Shown piece after piece: positions 23,297 through 31,331 of a stretch of 50,368 bases of DNA. This DNA comes from a virus. How positions within the stretch are numbered: position 1 is the first letter of the stretch; each line of letters begins with the position of its first letter. The stretch is taken from the IMG/VR virus record IMGVR_UViG_3300043399_000833, positions 1-50,368 of that record; one strand, 5' to 3'. Position numbers and translations under genes: made by a program. The notes beneath the pieces are model-generated. The model ran no database searches. It was not told the origin of the DNA and was given only the letters and a program-made list of their open reading frames with translations.

Positions 23297-23755
23297 CTAC
23301 GCCAGACTCCACGTGATGTACGCTGAGCCTACGAGGCCTGCGACCGCTCCACTGGCCTGCGACGCCGTCACGAACTCGGTGCTTGCAACCTTGCGGCTCA
23401 TGCGTCCGTTCGTCCCGGCGTGCGTCGCCGAGTTGAACACGCCAGCCGTCGCAGCGCTCACACCGTCAATCAGGGTATCTGAGAGCGTTGTGCCGTTGGC
23501 GGCCACGCCCACGTCAATCGTTGAGGCGACTGACGAACCCGTGGTGATGTCGATGGCGATGTTGTGCACGATGATCGACGCGCCCGCCGGGTTAGCCCAC
23601 GACAGCACGCCGCCCGCCGCGGTGCCAGCGGCCAGGGCAACTTTCGTTACCCTGGGCAGTCCGCTAACTACCGCTCCGTTCTGAATGGTGAGGGTGCCGC
23701 CGATCACCCACTCACTGCCGCCCTGTACCTGGTAATTGTCGGTGTTGTACGACAT
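23297..23755 (-). CDS. Capsid decoration-like protein (152 aa)
   Basis: ATG at 23755, immediately after the previous stop. Beta-rich and hydrophobic (WVIGGTLTIQNGAVVSGLPRVTKVALAAGTAAGGVLSWANPAGASIIVHNIAIDITTGSSVASTIDVGVAANGTTLSDTLIDGVSAATAGVF). In other phages proteins with 'GGTLTIESGGxVT' and a jelly-roll-like body in this place decorate the capsid. Inference. Confidence 0.6.
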   Translation of the reverse strand: MSYNTDNYQVQGGSEWVIGGTLTIQNGAVVSGLPRVTKVALAAGTAAGGVLSWANPAGASIIVHNIAIDITTGSSVASTIDVGVAANGTTLSDTLIDGVSAATAGVFNSATHAGTNGRMSRKVASTEFVTASQASGAVAGLVGSAYITWSLA

Positions 23756-24202
23756 TTAGGCCTCCGCCGGGCTCACGGTGTCCGCTGATGCTGCGGTCGT
23801 GCTGGCTGCCGCAGTTGGTGCCGTCCGGGGGCCGTAGAGAATGGCGAACACTTCACCAAACGCGCTGTTCGCCGTCGCACTGGTGCGCACCGCCTGAACG
23901 TAGCGCTCGCGTGGCTGGTGCACGCTCACCACGAGGGTCTTGCCGTTGAGGTCACCAGTCACCGCACAGGTGGCCGATGCCGACGCTCCGCTCAGTGCCG
24001 CCATGCCGCTGTCGCTGTTGGCGGTGTTCTGCTCGGCCTTCAAGGTCACGACGCTCGTAGCGGTAGAGGCAGTCACGGTGGTCACGAAAATGACACCGTC
24101 CCAGTTGGCCATGTCGATGATGGTGCTGTTGCTGTCGGTGTTGTTGGCCGCGGCCACTGCGGCCCCGACGTAGCGCACCTCAGAATTCTTCGCGAGTTGC
24201 AT
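23756..24202 (-). CDS. Capsid-associated (decoration/stabilisation) protein (148 aa)
   Basis: First gene after the major capsid protein, separated from it by the palindrome at 24228-24277. ATG at 24202 with GGAG eight bases before. MQLAKNSEVRYVGAAVAAANNTDSNSTIIDMANWDGVIFVTTVTASTATSVVTLKAEQ, then LNGKTLVVSVHQPRERYVQAVRTSATANSAFGEVFAILYGPRTAP, is the pattern of a beta-sandwich found after capsid genes in many siphoviruses. Confidence 0.65.
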   Translation of the reverse strand: MQLAKNSEVRYVGAAVAAANNTDSNSTIIDMANWDGVIFVTTVTASTATSVVTLKAEQNTANSDSGMAALSGASASATCAVTGDLNGKTLVVSVHQPRERYVQAVRTSATANSAFGEVFAILYGPRTAPTAAASTTAASADTVSPAEA

Positions 24203-24227
24203 CTCAGATTCTCCAATCTCAGGAGGG

Positions 24228-24277
24228 GAATATTGATCTTCAACCTCTATATATATTAAGATTGAAGATCAATATTC
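24228..24277. other. Perfect 16-bp palindrome with AT-rich loop after the capsid gene
   Basis: GAATATTGATCTTCAA (24228-24243) and its exact complement TTGAAGATCAATATTC (24262-24277) enclose an 18-base A/T-rich loop. It begins 7 bp past the capsid stop on the minus strand. There is no T-tract, so it is not a classical terminator. Related in design to 45009-45061 and 47847-47905. Confidence 0.85.
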
Positions 24278-24284
24278 GCTCCGA

Positions 24285-25529
24285 CTAGGCGAGCTTCAGA
24301 CGGGCGAACGCCTCGGCCAGAACCGGCATACCATCACACTCCGCACGGCTGATGTAGCCGACCTGGCTGGTCTTGGCGTACAGCTCGTAGAGCACCTGGA
24401 TCTCAAGGCGCATCGCGTCGGCAATCCAGTAGTAGCTGAGATCACCAATCAGCGCCACGTACAGGCCCGTGGTGAACGTGTTTGGCGCGTACTCAGACAC
24501 GACGTACGGCACATCGACGATGGTTGCGGGCAGGCCGCTGCTGACACCACCACCCGGGCCAAGGCCTGGCGACCACAGATAGTTGCCGTTGCCGTCCTTG
24601 AGCTTGCGGATGCGAGCCACGGTGTCGCGGTGCATGATCCAGCGCGTGTTGGGGCGCCCCCAGTAGGCGGCCTTCAGGCTGTGCTTGGTGTCCATCAGGT
24701 TATCGGCCGTGAAGGACGTTGCGGCACTGGATGTGGTGTCGCGTGCCGTGGTGATGCCCTGAGCTGAGGCGGTGAACAGGCCCAGCGGCTGCTGTGCGCC
24801 GTTGCCCGTCATGAACGCCTTCTCCTCGGCGATCGCGGTCTTGTAGGCGAGACGGTCGCGGATCACCTGCTCGATGTTGATGCGGCTCTGGTTGATGAGA
24901 CGCCGGGAGATCAACAGCTCCTTGGCGAGCATGTTGGGCTTGAGCGAGCGCTGCCCGGTGCGAGCGGCGGTATCACGGCTGATCGACTGCACCTCGGCTG
25001 TCCAGTCCGCATCACTCGGATCGACGTCCCAGCTGGGAGCGACGAGCTCCGTGCCAACGTCCAACGGCCACACGGTGGCAAGGCGGCGGATCGCAACCTC
25101 GTCATCGACGAACTTGATGAACTGGTTGAGCACCGTAGCTGGTGCGACCAGGTAGCCGCCTTCGGCGTCCGTGGTTGCGCTCAAATCCTTGAGCTCGGCA
25201 GCACTCAGCGAGCGGGTGCCGTTGCTGATCGCCTTGACGTACGCATTATACGCACGAGTCTCCGCGTTGGCATCGGCCTGGGTGCTCTGACGAGGGGTGC
25301 CTAGACGGTTACTGGGCTCTGCCATGCCATCCACACGAGCGCGTAACTCAGCCGCTCGTTCGGCCAACTTCTCCTGCTTCTGTGCCTCTGCCGTCTTCGC
25401 GTCGAACGCAGCGAACAGCTTCTCAAGCTGCGCCTCCTGCTCTGCGTTGACAGTCTCCAGATCAAGGATGCCCTTAATCTGCCCGTAGATCTCGGTTGCC
25501 TCGTTGTAGAGGCGCTGTGCCACGCTCAT
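24285..25529 (-). CDS. Major capsid protein, HK97 family
   Basis: 414 residues from ATG 25529, which overlaps the protease stop (ATGA) and has GGAGGAACGA in front. Residues 1-75 form the helical, charged delta/scaffold region (EIYGQIKGILDLETVNAEQEAQLEKLFAAFDAKTAEAQKQEKLAERAAELRARVDGM). The HK97 fold follows, with GGYLVAPATVLNQFIKFVDDEVAIRRLATVWPL, RSLKPNMLAKELLISRRLINQSRINIEQVIRDRLAYKTAIAEEKAFMTGNGAQQPLGLF and RWIMHRDTVARIRKLKDGNGNYLWSPGL. It is probably cut near residue 75-90 by the upstream protease. Confidence 0.95.
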   Translation of the reverse strand: MSVAQRLYNEATEIYGQIKGILDLETVNAEQEAQLEKLFAAFDAKTAEAQKQEKLAERAAELRARVDGMAEPSNRLGTPRQSTQADANAETRAYNAYVKAISNGTRSLSAAELKDLSATTDAEGGYLVAPATVLNQFIKFVDDEVAIRRLATVWPLDVGTELVAPSWDVDPSDADWTAEVQSISRDTAARTGQRSLKPNMLAKELLISRRLINQSRINIEQVIRDRLAYKTAIAEEKAFMTGNGAQQPLGLFTASAQGITTARDTTSSAATSFTADNLMDTKHSLKAAYWGRPNTRWIMHRDTVARIRKLKDGNGNYLWSPGLGPGGGVSSGLPATIVDVPYVVSEYAPNTFTTGLYVALIGDLSYYWIADAMRLEIQVLYELYAKTSQVGYISRAECDGMPVLAEAFARLKLA

Positions 25530-27022
25530 TTCGTTCCTCCACGCAGCAGGGCGAGGGCCGCTGCTGCTGCACGTTGTCGATATTCCAGACGATGCTTGTC
25601 CGCCATCTTGGGTGCCAGTTCGGCGGCCCATTCCTGCGATACTGCATCGGTTGTCGCGTCCGTCTTGAGCATCACGTTGGTAGCTCCCAGCTCCAACGCA
25701 GCCTCCGCAATGTTGTTAATCAGCTGCACGTCCCGGGTACTGTGCCGCGCTCCGGCCTTCACCGCGATCTTGACTGCTTCAAGCAGCGTGGTAATCGGTA
25801 GACTGCGCCGTGCGACCGTCGCACTGTTGGCCCCAAAGAGCACGTCGCTGGTTTCGAGTAGCCGGATCTCCCGCAGGTTGCGCACCACGCCGAGTGGCGC
25901 GTCTGCCCGCTCCTGGTAATCGTAGGTAATCGCATTGAAGGCAAACGACATCTCTAGGGGAGAGCCACCACGAATGGCGGTCAGTACCTCGTTTGCCCTG
26001 GGCGTATCGAGATAGCGCCGGGTGACTTCGGCCCCACCCGTGGCGTCAGGAGCGCGTACGAGCGTTTCCGCCGGGAGCTGGTTTCGGCTCACTTCGCGGA
26101 TGCTCTCGATGACCGCGATGGGCGGCTGCTCCATGTCGTGCTGCCAGAGGTGTAGGATACGGTCGCCACGCTCGCGCATGGTTTTGCTCATCGCACCCGG
26201 GTAGATGACGTCTGAGTAGCTATCGATGTTGCCGAACACTGAGAAGATGCCCGTCACGGTGCGCTCTTCAATCATGCTTGGCATCAGCAGACTGTTCTTG
26301 TACTCGCGTCCAGGGCTCACACGGCGCTCCTCATTCCCGCTGTTGCGCTCGGCCCAGGCCATGGCGCGTTCGCTCTCGCGTCGGCTACCACCACCCCACA
26401 AGGCGTGGGCCACGACGCCAGGACTAGGGTAGTCTGGGTGATCGGGGTTGGCAGCCGGGGCATCCAGATCCACCATGTGCCTGGCAAACCATGCGGCCAT
26501 GCGACGCGCCTTGTCGTCGCTTACCTGCCCGCGGGCCATCGCCCGCGCTTCGTTCACCGTCTGCTCTGTCACACCGTCGCCCGCCTTGCCGTCGGCGTAC
26601 CACTCCAGGCCGCGCCGTGCGTTGGCCTGCATCCACGCGGGAGCGTCCAGTTTGCTCTCGGCAGCTACCGCGCCCGCCTTGTTCATGCGTGCGACGATGC
26701 GATCCAGCGCCTGGCGTGCCCGCTCTTGTACTGCTTCAGGTACGTCGGTTTGTGGGATGCGTGAGGCTGCGGCACGCATGCCCGCGGGCATGGCCATCAA
26801 CTCCCCATCGACGACGTCTGCGAAGCCGAGCTTGTAGCTCCCGCGCAGCTCGGGGCGCTCCGCGTCGTACACCAGAAACGCTCGGCGAGCGTAGGCGACG
26901 TCTGGATTGTCGCCGCCGAAACCGGCCCGCTCGAACACGCGACGAGCTGCCGCGTCGCCCTCCCAGGGTTGGTCGGGGCCTATCGGCAGATCCGTATCAG
27001 CGCCAACTGTCCAACGTGCCAT
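25526..27022 (-). CDS. Prohead protease with an extra N-terminal domain
   Basis: 498 residues from ATG 27022 (GGAGG 7 bases upstream). The HK97-type protease occupies about residues 245-440: LLMPSMIEERTVTGIFSVFGNIDSYSDVIYPGAMSKTM, GDRILHLWQHDMEQPPIAVIESI (catalytic His) and GGSPLEMSFAFNAI (catalytic Ser). The N-terminal 230 residues carry two further modules (FLVYDAERPELRGSYKLGFADVVDGELMAMPAGMRAAASRIP and NEARAMARGQVSDDKARRMAAWFARHMVDLDAPAANPDHPDYPSPGVVAHALWGG), known from fused proteases in other phages. It matures the capsid and is coupled to the capsid gene. Confidence 0.85.
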   Translation of the reverse strand: MARWTVGADTDLPIGPDQPWEGDAAARRVFERAGFGGDNPDVAYARRAFLVYDAERPELRGSYKLGFADVVDGELMAMPAGMRAAASRIPQTDVPEAVQERARQALDRIVARMNKAGAVAAESKLDAPAWMQANARRGLEWYADGKAGDGVTEQTVNEARAMARGQVSDDKARRMAAWFARHMVDLDAPAANPDHPDYPSPGVVAHALWGGGSRRESERAMAWAERNSGNEERRVSPGREYKNSLLMPSMIEERTVTGIFSVFGNIDSYSDVIYPGAMSKTMRERGDRILHLWQHDMEQPPIAVIESIREVSRNQLPAETLVRAPDATGGAEVTRRYLDTPRANEVLTAIRGGSPLEMSFAFNAITYDYQERADAPLGVVRNLREIRLLETSDVLFGANSATVARRSLPITTLLEAVKIAVKAGARHSTRDVQLINNIAEAALELGATNVMLKTDATTDAVSQEWAAELAPKMADKHRLEYRQRAAAAALALLRGGTK

Positions 27023-27079
27023 AATCGCCTCCAGCAAAACGCCCACCGTAGCAGCGGGTTCGGTGCTAGGCGGGCGGCG

Positions 27080-27131
27080 GGCTCAATGAGCCAGTGTAGG
27101 TGGTGTGACGCGGCAGATTACCCGCTGCCGC
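27080..27131 (-). promoter_or_regulatory. Structured leader of the protease-capsid operon
   Basis: Between the promoter at 27165-27193 and the protease ATG (27022) about 140 bp are non-coding on the minus strand. Two clear hairpins are GGCTC/GAGCC (27080-27092, 3-base loop) and GCGGCAG/CTGCCGC (27110-27131, 8-base loop). A leader this long and structured is unusual here, as most genes overlap. It could be a regulatory leader. Confidence 0.45.
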
Positions 27132-27164
27132 TCCGGGTGGATCAAGCCTCAGGAGCTTGCGCAA

Positions 27165-27193
27165 ACTATAGCACATTATCGCGTCGGCTGCAA
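27165..27193 (-). promoter_or_regulatory. Promoter for the protease-capsid operon
   Basis: Minus strand TTGCAG (27193-27188), 17-bp spacer, TATAGT (27170-27165) preceded by TGTGC (extended -10). The -10 region GTGCTATAGTTT is identical to that of the terS promoter at 31118-31146, pointing to coordinated late expression. Confidence 0.7.
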
Positions 27194-27358
27194 CAGCGCC
27201 TGGCGCTCGCGCTTACCGCGGCGCTCCTGCCATTGAGCCAAGCACACCGCAAAGCGCTGCGTGCGATCGGGATACTCGGTCTGCATGGTCGCATCCTCCA
27301 TGCAGCGCTCCATGTAGCTGATACGATCATCCCCGCTCTGTGGTGTGGGAATTGGCAT
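27176..27358 (-). CDS. Small head protein of the 'MPxPxxxEsxxdFMxRCM' type (60 aa)
   Basis: From ATG 27358: MPIPTPQSGDDRISYMERCMEDATMQTEYPDRTQRFAVCLAQWQERRGKRERQALLQPTR. This short module with RCM, EYPD and AVC-xxxW is common beside or fused to phage portal/protease genes, where it usually lacks an assigned function. Cys residues in RCM and AVC could bind metal. It overlaps the preceding small gene by 32 bp. Confidence 0.7.
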   Translation of the reverse strand: MPIPTPQSGDDRISYMERCMEDATMQTEYPDRTQRFAVCLAQWQERRGKRERQALLQPTR

Positions 27359-27524
27359 GGCTCTCTCCTCGTGCAATTCTCCGGATCATGCCGCGTGCGT
27401 TCGCCATGGCGCGGTCGTGCGTTACGTGCTGCTCGTCGCGCACCCGACGCGCCTGGAGCTCCAAGAGCCTGGCGGCTCGGTGGAGCGTCTCGGCAGCCCT
27501 GAGAAGTTCGCTGCGACTAGGCAT
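27327..27524 (-). CDS. Hypothetical helical protein between portal and protease (65 aa)
   Basis: ATG at 27524 overlaps the portal stop by 8 bp. Arg/Ala-rich helix (MPSRSELLRAAETLHRAARLLELQARRVRDEQHVTHDRAMANARGMIRRIARGE). It may be an internal head or scaffold-like peptide. No family recognised, and coding status is judged on coupling. Confidence 0.5.
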   Translation of the reverse strand: MPSRSELLRAAETLHRAARLLELQARRVRDEQHVTHDRAMANARGMIRRIARGESHANSHTTERG

Positions 27525-29604
27525 CTGTCAACACCGGAAGCAGTGCACACCGACAATTCGGGTGTGCGGGTGGCATCAGGCCCTGGAATGGCGTGCCCAG
27601 TGGCACGACGGTGCCATTCACCGTTCGACAGATTGGGCAGCAGTCCGGCTCAGCACTCCACTCCATGCGATCCACTTCTCCACTCTCCGTCCACGCCAGG
27701 ATGCTGCCCTGCGTCCAGGCTCTTGCCGACTCGGTGACGGCAATCGTTCGAGCGCGCGCCTCGCTGTGGATACCGGCCAACTGGACGATCTCTAGCGCTG
27801 CGGCGTCGTAGCTGATGCCCTCCGAAGCCATGCGACCGACGATGCTACGGATCTCCTCGCGTGTCGTGTCCGAGATGCCGCGCACCTCCAGAGCCAACAG
27901 GTGCAGCGTCTCCTGCACCTTCGGGTTCTCTAGGTCGAACGCAAGGTCAACGCCGATCTGCGTGACGGCGTTGTCCCAGGAGCGCTCAATCAGGAGCGGG
28001 TAGAACTGACGCATGATCTCGGCGATGCTCTCGCCGAAGTCGAGTGGGAGTTGGTCTTCGAGTGCGCGAGTTGCCATCTCTGGCTCAAGCGCCCGAAGGG
28101 CATCAGCAGCACGCCGATACTGCTCACTCAGATAGCGCCGGATGCGCCGTGAGATCGACATGGCGACGTCGTCGATCTGGGGTGGCACATACTCCCGCGC
28201 CGGGGTGATCGACGAAGCCGGGGCAGCACGCTGCTCCGGCTCTTCAAGCTCATCTTCGTCGTCAGGGCTATCGTCCGGCTCATCTGGGTTGTCGTCTGGG
28301 TCGTCTTCCATCTCATCTTCGAGCTCGTCCTCTGGCATCTGCTCTTCTTCGGGCTCTTCCGGCTCTTCTGGCTCAGGAGCTTCGAACGACTGTGGGATCA
28401 GTACCAGGTTGGCGGGCATCGCGTAGACATTGCCGTAGGGATCTTCGGGTAGGCCAAGCATGCGCCGTGCTTCGTTGCGCGTCATCAGTCCGGTTGTCCA
28501 CTGGTTGATGGTGCGTTCGCTCAGCGCGTTCTGGTTCTCACGCATCGCGGCGACCTTCGAGAGATCGTACGCAACCTTGAGCCCCACCGGCTGGGCGAGT
28601 GCCTCATCAATCTCTTCACTCCACGCGGCCCAGAGGGGTGTGAGTGTCTGCTGCGTATACGCCTGGCGTGCCTCCGCGTAGTTGCTGTAGGTCGAAGCGT
28701 CCAGGCCAGCACCGATCCCCGCGATAATCGGAGGGATCCGGAAGGCTGCCGCAATATGCGTTTCGGGAACGCGCATCAGTGCTTCAAACGCCATTTCCGA
28801 CATATCGAGCGAGAGCCGCTGGAGCGTGACACCCTCCTCAAGCACGGCCACGCTCCCGCGCTGGTCGCCGCCGTAGCGCTCGCCCCACTGCTCTTTCATA
28901 CGAGCGACCGTCTCATCACTTAAGAACGCGCCGGTTGGTGTGGTCAACACCACACGCGGGGTAGCGTCGTTCTTGAGCAGCGCACGAATGTAGCGGATCG
29001 CTTCATTGCCCGCATCCACATCCGCAGCGACGGCGGCCAGTGGTGGAAGCGCGTGCCAGGGCTGCGACAGATCAACAGACGGCCAACGCAGGTGAATGAC
29101 GTCCTGCACGGGTACAGGGTAAAGCCGTGACGTGCCGTCGTCATAGTCGTACCGCTCGATCCACATGGGCGCGTTGGGATCGGTGTTCGGAATCGGGATC
29201 ATCTGCCCTGCGTGGTAGGGCCAGAGTTCGATGGGCTGACCACGCCGGTCGCGCACCACGTGGAGGTATGCGTTGCCGCCAACGGCAGCGTACACCGTGA
29301 CGATCTGCATCAACTCCCGCTGGCTCATCATGCCATTAGGACGTCGCAGCAGCCGGGCGAGTTGCCCCTGCTCGATCATCTCGCCCTGGGGTGTGTAGAG
29401 ACACAAGGGCGGCTCGGCCATATCAAACGAGAGCACCGACACACACGCGAAGACCGATGCGTTGCGCTGGTATCCGTCGCGGCTCAGCGCCCGCCACGAG
29501 GGTTCGAGAACCGTCGTGTCCACCCACCGTGGCACAATCGCCAAGCCACCCGCTTTGTAGAGCAGGCGGGCGAGTGCGAACCTGGCGCGATCGACAATAC
29601 CCAT
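27517..29604 (-). CDS. Portal protein fused to a Mu gpF/SPP1 gp7-like head morphogenesis domain
   Basis: 695 residues. Residues 1-400 are an HK97-type portal (LSRDGYQRNASVFACVSVLSFDMAEPPLCLYTP, YAAVGGNAYLHVVRDRRGQPIELWPYHAGQM, AAFRIPPIIAGIGAGLDASTYSNYAEARQAYTQQTLTPLW, TTGLMTRNEARRMLGLPEDPYGN). A run of about 60 mostly Glu/Asp/Pro residues follows. The last 220 residues are a gpF-like minor head domain ending in the Cys/His cluster CCPICRTVNG...PPAHPNCRCALLPV. In most phages these are two proteins; here the acidic segment acts as linker. It forms the DNA entry vertex. Confidence 0.9.
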   Translation of the reverse strand: MGIVDRARFALARLLYKAGGLAIVPRWVDTTVLEPSWRALSRDGYQRNASVFACVSVLSFDMAEPPLCLYTPQGEMIEQGQLARLLRRPNGMMSQRELMQIVTVYAAVGGNAYLHVVRDRRGQPIELWPYHAGQMIPIPNTDPNAPMWIERYDYDDGTSRLYPVPVQDVIHLRWPSVDLSQPWHALPPLAAVAADVDAGNEAIRYIRALLKNDATPRVVLTTPTGAFLSDETVARMKEQWGERYGGDQRGSVAVLEEGVTLQRLSLDMSEMAFEALMRVPETHIAAAFRIPPIIAGIGAGLDASTYSNYAEARQAYTQQTLTPLWAAWSEEIDEALAQPVGLKVAYDLSKVAAMRENQNALSERTINQWTTGLMTRNEARRMLGLPEDPYGNVYAMPANLVLIPQSFEAPEPEEPEEPEEEQMPEDELEDEMEDDPDDNPDEPDDSPDDEDELEEPEQRAAPASSITPAREYVPPQIDDVAMSISRRIRRYLSEQYRRAADALRALEPEMATRALEDQLPLDFGESIAEIMRQFYPLLIERSWDNAVTQIGVDLAFDLENPKVQETLHLLALEVRGISDTTREEIRSIVGRMASEGISYDAAALEIVQLAGIHSEARARTIAVTESARAWTQGSILAWTESGEVDRMEWSAEPDCCPICRTVNGTVVPLGTPFQGLMPPAHPNCRCALLPVLTDA

Positions 29605-30834
29605 TCAACGCACTCCTGCAAACCGCGTACGGCCCAGACCATCATACGCCATGGCCAGGCTCATCACACAGTCATCATGCCCGCCCGGCGGTGCACCGTA
29701 TCGCGTGCTGCCGCTTGGCGTGCGATCAATCTCATAGGCTTCGAGCTCATCGAGCAACGGCTCGAACTGGAGCAACTGAAGCTCTCCACGTTCTAGTGCC
29801 AATGCCAACGCATCAATGATAACACTTTTGCTGGCGTTTGTCGTCACGAATGGCTTGACAGGAAGCCCATCGCGAATCAACATCTCCACGATCGGCTGCC
29901 CCATCGCGTTCACTTCGGCGACCACCATGCTGGCCCGCCATTGCTGCACCAGGTTCTTCAGTCGCCCGCGTTGCACCGCGTACTCTACCTGATTGCTGCG
30001 ATCGACAGCCACGACCTGCCGTGTGGTTGCGTCGACGACCGTGAACACCGTATAGTCGTTCGAGCGGCCCCAGTCTGCGCCGATGACGTAGGTGTGACCA
30101 TCGACACGCTGGGTGCCAGGTGCAACGGTCGCCGCTGCGCGTACACCTCTGAACACCCCTCCGCCGTCTTCGACGAACTCCGCAAGCCACTCCTGGCGAA
30201 ACGTGCGATTGCTCACACGCTCACGTGCCAACTCAGCGGCTTGCTTAATCGACGGGATCGGGTTGGCGCTGGTGGGCGCTTGAAACGATGCGTAGCCGGG
30301 TTGTCCCGCTTTACCGCGCTGCCACTCGCGCCAAAACCAGTTGCGGCCCTTCGGTGTCGAGATCAACAACACACGCCCCGAGCGATCGGCAAGCGTTGGG
30401 AGAATGACGTCGGTGTACGTCTCTTCGCGCACCATGGCGGCCTCGTCGACAATCACGAGGTCGAACGCTTCGCCACGGATCGACACGTCGTTGTCGGCTG
30501 AATAGATCGACAGGCGGCCCGCGCCCAACGTCACGACGCGCTCGGAGCGTCTGACGTCGCCGTGATTGCCCACGTGCATCTCAGCGAAGCGCCAGGGGCT
30601 ACGTGCGTTCTTGTAGGTGGGCACAATCCACGCGACGGCTCCGCCATGCGCAGCGCGATGCAGCGCCAGGGTGCCGCCCATCAGGGTTTTGCCCCAACGA
30701 CGTCCACACGCTACGACAACGGTGCTACTCGTGCTCAGGCTTGTCACGATCTGTACTTGGTCGTGCCGCAAGCCCGGCAGCCGCAGCGGCGTAGTCGTAG
30801 GTTTGGATCTGGATTGGCCCGTTGTTCGGCCCAC
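29605..30834 (-). CDS. terL: Terminase large subunit
   Basis: 409 residues. ATPase: Walker A CGRRWGKT (residues 43-50), Walker B LVIVDEAAMV, coupling motif LLISTPKGRNWFW. RNase H-like nuclease: VIGADWGRSNDYTVFTVVD (first catalytic Asp), VVAEVNAMGQPIVEML and a C-terminal GGHDDCVMSLAMAYDGL with the acidic pair. It packages DNA into the prohead. The start at 30834 lies 110 bp inside terS and has no clear ribosome binding site. Residues before the P-loop are needed by the fold, so a later start is unlikely. Confidence 0.95.
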   Translation of the reverse strand: MGRTTGQSRSKPTTTPLRLPGLRHDQVQIVTSLSTSSTVVVACGRRWGKTLMGGTLALHRAAHGGAVAWIVPTYKNARSPWRFAEMHVGNHGDVRRSERVVTLGAGRLSIYSADNDVSIRGEAFDLVIVDEAAMVREETYTDVILPTLADRSGRVLLISTPKGRNWFWREWQRGKAGQPGYASFQAPTSANPIPSIKQAAELARERVSNRTFRQEWLAEFVEDGGGVFRGVRAAATVAPGTQRVDGHTYVIGADWGRSNDYTVFTVVDATTRQVVAVDRSNQVEYAVQRGRLKNLVQQWRASMVVAEVNAMGQPIVEMLIRDGLPVKPFVTTNASKSVIIDALALALERGELQLLQFEPLLDELEAYEIDRTPSGSTRYGAPPGGHDDCVMSLAMAYDGLGRTRFAGVR

Positions 30835-31111
30835 TGATCTGCGTCTCCACCGTTTCGCGTTGGTTGAGATACACCTTGCCTAGCCAGATGAGCATGGTAT
30901 CCGAGCCCTGATCGGCGCGTTCGAGTTGCTTGCGCCGAACGCGAACGCGCAGGTTGGCCCGGCCATTTTTTAATTGGGTATCAAAACTGCGACGAAGAGC
31001 CATCTCACTGATCTGACACAGCGCCGCGATCTCGCTATCCGCGCAGCCGATAGCGGCGAGTTGCTCGATCTGCTCAGCAGTCAAGGTGGCTGTTTTCTGT
31101 GGTCGTGCCAT
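30725..31111 (-). CDS. terS: Terminase small subunit
   Basis: 128 residues from ATG 31111. HTH-containing N-terminus (KTATLTAEQIEQLAAIGCADSEIAALCQISEMALRRSFDTQLKNGRANLRVRVRRKQLERA), then DTMLIWLGKVYLNQRE, the small-terminase pattern in which 'l..yGcs..eIA..lgis...l......G' binds the pac/cos site and 'mliwLGKq.LGqke' oligomerises. No ribosome binding site precedes the ATG. Promoter geometry predicts a leaderless mRNA. The iteron field at 31152-31331 directly upstream is a candidate binding site. Confidence 0.85.
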   Translation of the reverse strand: MARPQKTATLTAEQIEQLAAIGCADSEIAALCQISEMALRRSFDTQLKNGRANLRVRVRRKQLERADQGSDTMLIWLGKVYLNQRETVETQISGPNNGPIQIQTYDYAAAAAGLAARPSTDRDKPEHE

Positions 31112-31117
31112 ACCCAA

Positions 31118-31146
31118 ACTATAGCACGTCCGTCGAGCGAGTGCAA
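31118..31146 (-). promoter_or_regulatory. terS promoter, predicted leaderless
   Basis: Minus strand TTGCAC (31146-31141), 17-bp spacer, TATAGT (31123-31118) with extended TGC. Only 6 bp separate the -10 from the ATG at 31111, so transcription should start on or next to the start codon. Confidence 0.75.
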
Positions 31147-31151
31147 CACAA

Positions 31152-31331
31152 GCGCAACACGTTTGTTGCGCTTGTTGCGCTCGTGTTGCACAAAAATGTT
31201 GTTGCGCTTGTTGCGCTTGGGGTTTAGGGCATTAGGACGCGGAATATAAGCGCAACACGAGCGCAACACGTTGTTGCGCGCAACAAGCGCAACAAGCGCA
31301 ACAAGCGCAACAAGCGCAACAAGCGCAACAA
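31152..31331. repeat. Field of 9-bp GCGCAACAA iterons in both orientations upstream of terS
   Basis: Six head-to-tail copies of GCGCAACAA fill 31278-31331. The reverse form TTGTTGCGC occurs at 31163, 31172, 31199, 31208 and 31271 (the last forming the palindrome TTGTTGCGCGCAACAA, 31271-31286). GCGCAACAC variants lie at 31152, 31250 and 31261. The two arms flank a short unique centre around 31217-31248. Such iterons are expected for a packaging site bound by the small terminase or for a replication origin. Not CRISPR: units are 9 bp with no spacers. Confidence 0.85.

Noticed and set aside
31152-31331. CRISPR-like array
   Set aside because: Repeats are only 9 bp, contiguous and in both orientations; no spacers.
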